Source: Batrachochytrium dendrobatidis JAM81 (lineage: Eukaryota; Chytridiomycota; Chytridiomycetes; Rhizophydiales). From it: DNA of 64,000 nucleotides. The position numbers and the translations under genes were made by a program. The stretch's first letter is position 1, and each line of letters begins with the position of its first letter. Shown here in pieces: positions 59,078 to 64,000 of the stretch. The stretch spans positions 724,567 through 788,566 of the forward strand of contig NW_006281102.1 in NCBI RefSeq assembly GCF_000203795.2, given 5' to 3'. The notes under the pieces are model-generated. The model was not told the DNA's origin. It saw only the letters and a program-made list of their open reading frames with translations, and made no database searches.

Positions 59078-62000
59078 ATGACCAAAGCAAGTGGAAGTTC
59101 TCTGAATGCGACCAGTATTGATGGTGCCGGTACGATATTTTACAAGATTGCTATTTTGTGCTTATTGTCACTGTCATTCCCTACTATTTTAATATAACAG
59201 TGATGCTCTGAGTAGAATTGAACTCATTCAGTGTGCTGATATAGGTGATGCCGACCATAACTCACAAAAAATCATGTTTGATCATGCCGGACATTCAAAA
59301 AAGCAGGTAGCTACAGTAGATGCTTCTGCTAGTGGTCGTCGTCGTAGTGCTCGTATTGAGTCTACTATGACTGAGAATCCAACACCACTGACCAACCCGA
59401 AACGTACTGCTCAGCCTTTGGCGAGCAGTAGCGATGCTACTTCTATAGACGATCAGTCCGATACTGATCGGTCTCTTTCTGTCAAAAAGACTGCTGGCTC
59501 TACCTCGAACCGTAAGCGTCAAAGGCGATCTACTTCTTCAAATGCTACATTGGCAAATAGTCCGATCGCTCCCAAAAAGGGTTCGAATAAAGCTATTGCT
59601 TTAGAAACTCGGTCTGATGACTCGGATGACGAATTGGTGATCCAAGCATTCCCAGTTCGCAAGCGAGGTGGTCCGAATGGCACATCCAGTCGACCAGCTG
59701 CTCGGAGTAGATCAGTAGCTTCTAAAACCACACAGGACCAAGTTTCTGCCGAGTCTTCTATTGCCACAGATTCTACAGCCAGATCAGCTCGCCGCAAAAG
59801 AGCTTCTGTTCAGCCCGAACCCATTTCTCCGACCGACGAGCAGGATAATGGCGGTACAGATATGTCTGAATCGTTTGCAGAGTCTGATACTCAAAACGAT
59901 GACAGCAGCGACAAAGACTCGGTTTATGGCAGTGATGCTCATGTTAGCAATGAAGAGGTGGAGTCTGATCACACTCTGACTGTCACTGCTCCTCCCGTGC
60001 CTACACCAAGACGGAGACGATCTGCTACTCCAAAGAAAAAGGTAGAGTAGTGCATGGATGACACTTGTGATACTAAAGTGTGTTTGGGCTACCTTTTAAT
60101 CTCCAACCATCACTATTCATTTGTTCATACATTAGAAGGAGAAGGTGGATTATCATCCGGAGCTTGCAAACGTTTGGGACAAACTCGAGGGTGAAATTAC
60201 TATTGTAGAAACCACACAAGCCCCACAACCAAAAGAGATTAATATTAAGCTACTTCCCTTCCAGCTTGAGGGCTTGCATTGGCTTCAAGTTCAAGAACAA
60301 GGCAAGTTTGCTGGCGGCATTCTTGCCGACGAGATGGGAATGGGAAAGACTATCCAGATGATCTCTCTAATGGTGACTCGCCGTCTTGACAAGCCCAACC
60401 TTATTGTCTGTCCAACAGTGTACGTGTCTGAATCTGCTTTAAACTGTATTTCATTGCAACCATTATTAATGGTCATATTTTTCTTTATTCTGGACTGGCT
60501 TAATAGCGCAATCATACAATGGTATAATGAAATTAAGAATCGGGTTGCTCCAGATTTCTTCAAAGTTTTGCTGCACCATGGTAAATCTGATAATTTTTTA
60601 TTGGAATAGGCAATCCACTGCCTGTATTCTAATATTTGGCTTGATATGTCATTGATGTCCACTTAAACAATTTCTTTTGAAACCATGTAATCTTGGTATG
60701 GATATAGGAGCGAAACGTTTGGTTAAAGCCGAGGATATATGTAAATACGATATTGTCATTACAACATACTCGATTATTGAACAAGGTTACCGTAAAGAAA
60801 GGTATGGTGTTCCGAAAAACGGTAAAAAGGTGACTGGAATAAGTGTTATTCATGCCATCGAGTGGGGTCGAGTGATTCTCGATGAAGCACACTATATCAA
60901 AGACAGAAGTTGTAACACCGCTCGCTCAGCTTTTGCTCTCAAGCGAGATTACAAATGGTCACTAAGTGGAACGCCTTTGCAAAATCGTGTCGGAGAGGTA
61001 GAGCATATTGCTTGATACTTTTTATATAAACTACAATTGCCGATTTTGAATGATTAACAAGAACTTGCAAAAATTCCATCTCTTTATAGCTGTATTCGCT
61101 TATTCGATTTATGGATGTTCATCCATATTCATACTATTTTTGCCGATCATGTGATTGCAGTCAAACATCATGGCGATTTACCAATCGCAGAACCTGCGAT
61201 CATTGTGGACATACTGGACATAGACACTACTGCTGGTGGAATGCCGAAATTCTCAAGCCGATTCAAAGGTTCGGCGCCAAAGGGGAAGGTTTGGAAGGTT
61301 TTCGCAAGCTACGTGTTCTTCTTGATCGCATCATGCTTCGACGCACCAAATTGGAGCGATCTGAAGAGCTTGGATTACCTCCGCGTGTTGTACAGGTGCG
61401 GCGAGACGTGTTTAACCTTGCTGAAGAGGAATTATATAGCAGTTTATACACTGATTCTGCGCGAACATTCAATACATATGCTGCAGCAGGTACGGTTCTC
61501 AACAACTACGCTTCGATTTTCTCATTGCTCAGTCGCATGCGGCTTGCTGCCAACCATCCTGATCTTGTCACTACCAAGTTGGCAATTGATGATAAAACTG
61601 CCAAGGAGAGACTAGTGTGTACAATCTGCCAAGAAGAGGCAGAGGATGCAATCATGAGCAAATGCAAGCATGTATTTTGCCGTGAGGATGCTCGTCAATT
61701 TATTCAATCTGCTCCCTCATTAGCTCCACCCAAATGCCCAAGCTGTTTCCGCCCTCTCTCCATTGATCTGACTCAAAATCCTATCGAGTCCATTAGTTCT
61801 ACCACAGGTGCTCGTAACAGTATTGTAAACTACATTGATCTTGCCAACTGGCGCAGTAGTACCAAGATTGAGGCATTGGTAGAAGAGCTTACTTTGCTTC
61901 AACGTGACGACGCAACCTCTAAATCCATCGTATTCTCTCAATTTGTATCATTTCTTGATTTGGTTCAGTGGCGGCTTATCCGTGCTGGATTTAATGTTGT

Positions 62001-62465
62001 TAAACTTGATGGTCGTATGGCCCCCTTTCAACGTGATGATGTCATCAACTCCTTTATGACAGATCCGAGCATCACAGTATTTTTGGTTTCATTGAAGGCT
62101 GGAGGTGTTGCGTTGAATTTGACAGAAGCTTCCAGAGTGTTTGTCCTTGATCCATGGTGGAATCCAGCAGCCGAAGATCAAGCTTTTGATCGGATCCATA
62201 GGTTAGGACAGTACAGGCCAATAAAAATCACTCGAATTATTGTCGAGAATTCAATCGAGTCGAGGATTTTGATGCTGCAAGAAAAGAAAAAAGCCTTGTT
62301 TGATTCTACAGTCGGAGGCAATTTGGACGCCTTGGCCAAGGTAAACAGCATACATAGTGAAACTTTATCTTTTCCGTATTTTGTAATTGTTGGGCTTACT
62401 TTTACTGCGTGTATTGCAATATTTAGCTTTCTGAAGAGGATTTGCAGTTTTTATTTGTTCTTTGA
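59078..62465 (+). CDS. RAD16: Rad16-type SNF2 helicase/RING protein for global-genome repair
   Basis: A Swi2/Snf2 DNA translocase with an inserted RING finger; in yeast it acts with Rad7 in nucleotide excision repair of silent DNA. Exons in phase: 59078-59129, 59245-60041, 60136-60419, 60507-60580, 60708-60997, 61090-62340 and 62427-62465, giving 928 residues. The first 280 residues are Ser/Thr/Arg/Asp-rich and disordered. Then: [20 protein letters not shown], Walker [27 protein letters not shown] (DEAH box), [13 protein letters not shown], a Cys-rich Rad16 block ([32 protein letters not shown]), [19 protein letters not shown], the RING ([20 protein letters not shown]...CPSC), [18 protein letters not shown] and the helicase C motif [16 protein letters not shown] [35 protein letters not shown]. 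The final exon [10 protein letters not shown] matches the yeast C-terminus. Confidence 0.96.
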
Positions 62466-62590
62466 ATTTTGAAGGGTTTGCCATTCCACCAAGTTATTCA
62501 TTTGTTAATGAACAAAGGCCACTAACTCGATCTAGTGAACAACTTTTCAAAACATCACAAGTCTTTTTTCAACATACATATCTTTAGTCT
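62466..62590. other. convergent spacer
   Basis: 125 bp between the stops of RAD16 and the ABC transporter gene; both 3' ends must be in this interval or overlap. Confidence 0.4.
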
Positions 62591-64000
62591 TTATTCTGAT
62601 ACATGATGCTGATGTGTGCCGTGTTGCTGAGCATTCCACATATGATAGTATAGTCCTTTTTTATGCATCAATTTATCGTGTGACCCATGTTCGACCACTT
62701 TACCTTGATCCAGCACAAAAATTTCATCACAGTCAGCAATAGTCTTTAGCCGGTGTGCAATAAAAATAGCCGTACGGCCACTTTGTAAAGACAAGGCATG
62801 ATCTGTATCCGTTGTGTTGAACTGGATGAATTTGGAAGATGTAGCAAGATATTCCCGAATAGTACGCATGATGGCAGTTTCGGTTGCTTGATCCAGTGCC
62901 GATGTTGCTTCATCAAACATCATAATTGGTGCATCCTAATTATTCACATCGTTACAAAAATTAAAATCAATACCACACAACCGATCGTTAAAATACAGTC
63001 ACGTCTAATACAAGCACGCTACCTTGAGAAAAATACGGGCAAGTTGAAGTCGCTGCTTTTCACCTCCAGACACCATCAGTCCTCGTTCACCTACACGAGT
63101 ATTGTATTTTTCTGGAAACGAGTTTTGAATAATGTCGTGGATCACAGCTTTGCGTGCAGCTTCATACACATCTTCGGGTGATGCATCTGTTCTGCCATAC
63201 AAGATGTTGTAAAACACAGTCTGATTGAACAAGATTGTGTCTTGCGGAACAACGCCGATACACTCTCTCAGGCTTTGAAGAGTAACTTTGGAAATGTTTT
63301 GGCCGTCAATAGAAATCTCACCAGAATAAGGGTCATAAAATCGAAATAGTAGTCTCAAAATAGTCGACTTTCCGCATCCAGAAGGTCCAACAAAAGCCAC
63401 TCGTTTACCAGCAGGTATGCGAAACGAAATCTGGTTCAAAATGGGTCTTGTTTCCATATAACCAAACGACACTTTATCAAACACAATTTCACCACCATGA
63501 GTGAGCACAAGTGGCTTGGCAGTAGGCGAGTTTTGCACTTTGCTTTCCACCCTCTGAAGTCGAAACATAACTCCCATATCCATCAGACTTTGTCTCGTCT
63601 CTCTATACACAGATCCAAGAAAATTCAGCGGCATAGACAGTTGAAAGACAAGCCCGTTGATCATGACCAAGTCTCCTACTGTAAGATTTCCCTCCAACAC
63701 GCCTTGACTTGCCATCCACATCATGGCGGTCAATGCAATCGAGAATATTGCATTTTGTCCGGCATTAAGAAACGCCAACGAAGTGGCTGTATGAATTGCA
63801 GCCTTTTCATATTTGGCGAGTGAGATATCGTAATTTCGCATCTCAAATTTCTCATTGTTGAAATGTTTGACAGCTTCGTAGTTGAGAAGAGAATCGGTAG
63901 CTGTTGCTGCTGCAGTGTTGTCAGCTTGATTCATTTGTTTTCGAAACTTCATTCGCCACGAAGTAGTCACAAACGTAAAGGCAGTGTATGCAGCCATAGT
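62591..64000 (-). CDS. ATM1: mitochondrial ABC transporter, ATM1/ABCB7 type (3' part)
   Basis: The C-terminal part of a half-size ABC exporter of the mitochondrial inner membrane, needed for cytosolic iron-sulfur protein biogenesis. Exons on the minus strand: from beyond 64000 down to 63023, and 62935-62591; intron 62936-63022. The visible 440 residues contain membrane segments with the substrate-pocket region [18 protein letters not shown] and [20 protein letters not shown], then the nucleotide-binding domain: Walker [20 protein letters not shown]-loop [12 protein letters not shown], signature [18 protein letters not shown] (Val instead of the usual Leu), Walker [15 protein letters not shown], and H-loop [16 protein letters not shown]. 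Between Walker B and the H-loop an extra stretch ([18 protein letters not shown]) is present that ATM1/ABCB7 normally lacks. The gene is cut by the right window edge, so the N-terminus is not seen. Confidence 0.93.

Noticed and set aside
59519..59797. Minus-strand frame in the RAD16 N-terminal region
   Set aside because: The + strand frame continues smoothly into the SNF2 domain through in-phase exons; the minus frame is a by-product of the repetitive Ser/Arg codons.
1..64000. CRISPR arrays, rRNA, tRNA genes, prophage or bacterial operons
   Set aside because: No regularly spaced direct repeats, no tRNA cloverleaf recognised by eye, and intron-containing eukaryotic genes throughout; small tRNAs could still be missed without a scan.

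Overview
The window looks like nuclear DNA of a zoosporic (chytrid-like) fungus. The AT-rich sequence carries dense, short-intron genes, most introns being about 50-120 nt with GT-AG ends and occasional CTAAC/TACTAAC branch-point-like sites. The gene set mixes fungal features (GPI-anchored chitin deacetylase, Pob3-type FACT subunit without HMG box, Rad16, Rtt10/WDR6) with genes usually linked to animals or early-diverging fungi (MCMDC2, LONRF-type RING/LON protein, Hikeshi, POLD4, HEATR5-type LAA1). Species assignment is inference only; no rRNA marker is present.

Layout, left to right: 3' end of an unrecognised gene (1-641); LAA1/HEATR5 on + (877-8958); a low-complexity S-x-I-F repeat protein on - (9389-10564), divergent from isovaleryl-CoA dehydrogenase on + (10774-12845); an MCMDC2 homologue on + (13449-17067); chitin deacetylase on - (17603-20140); LONRF-like ligase on - (20978-23980), divergent from mitochondrial bL36 on + (25443-25790); WDR6 (26670-30910), ribonucleotide reductase small subunit (31146-32631) and diacylglycerol lipase (32929-36105), all on -; POLD4 on + converging on Hikeshi on - (36766-38783); a divergent G-alpha on + (39470-41256); a 2.8 kb gene-poor stretch; a large Ser-rich unknown on + (44098-47302); an SR-like protein on + (48099-49309); TOM22 on -, head-to-head with an ORC4 that lacks its Walker A exon (49709-51867); a glutathione S-transferase on -; a sterol-desaturase-family hydroxylase on +; a small unknown; POB3 and RAD16 on +; and the 3' part of an ATM1/ABCB7-type transporter on - running off the right edge.

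The genes are mainly unlinked housekeeping genes. Recurrent themes are DNA replication and repair (ORC4, POLD4, RNR2, RAD16, POB3, MCMDC2) and mitochondria (IVD, bL36, TOM22, ATM1). There is no operon-like or biosynthetic cluster.

The most interesting structure is not a gene. At least five, probably six, diverged copies of one short element of about 350-600 bp lie at about 17.03, 19.13, 20.19, 26.04, 38.94 and 53.13 kb. They share imperfect terminal inverted repeats and internal blocks. One copy appears to supply the last codons and the stop of the MCMDC2 reading frame, one sits inside the 866-nt intron of chitin deacetylase, and one lies directly upstream of that gene. Most exon junctions below were derived by hand from splice signals, reading phase and remembered family alignments; unresolved ones are marked.
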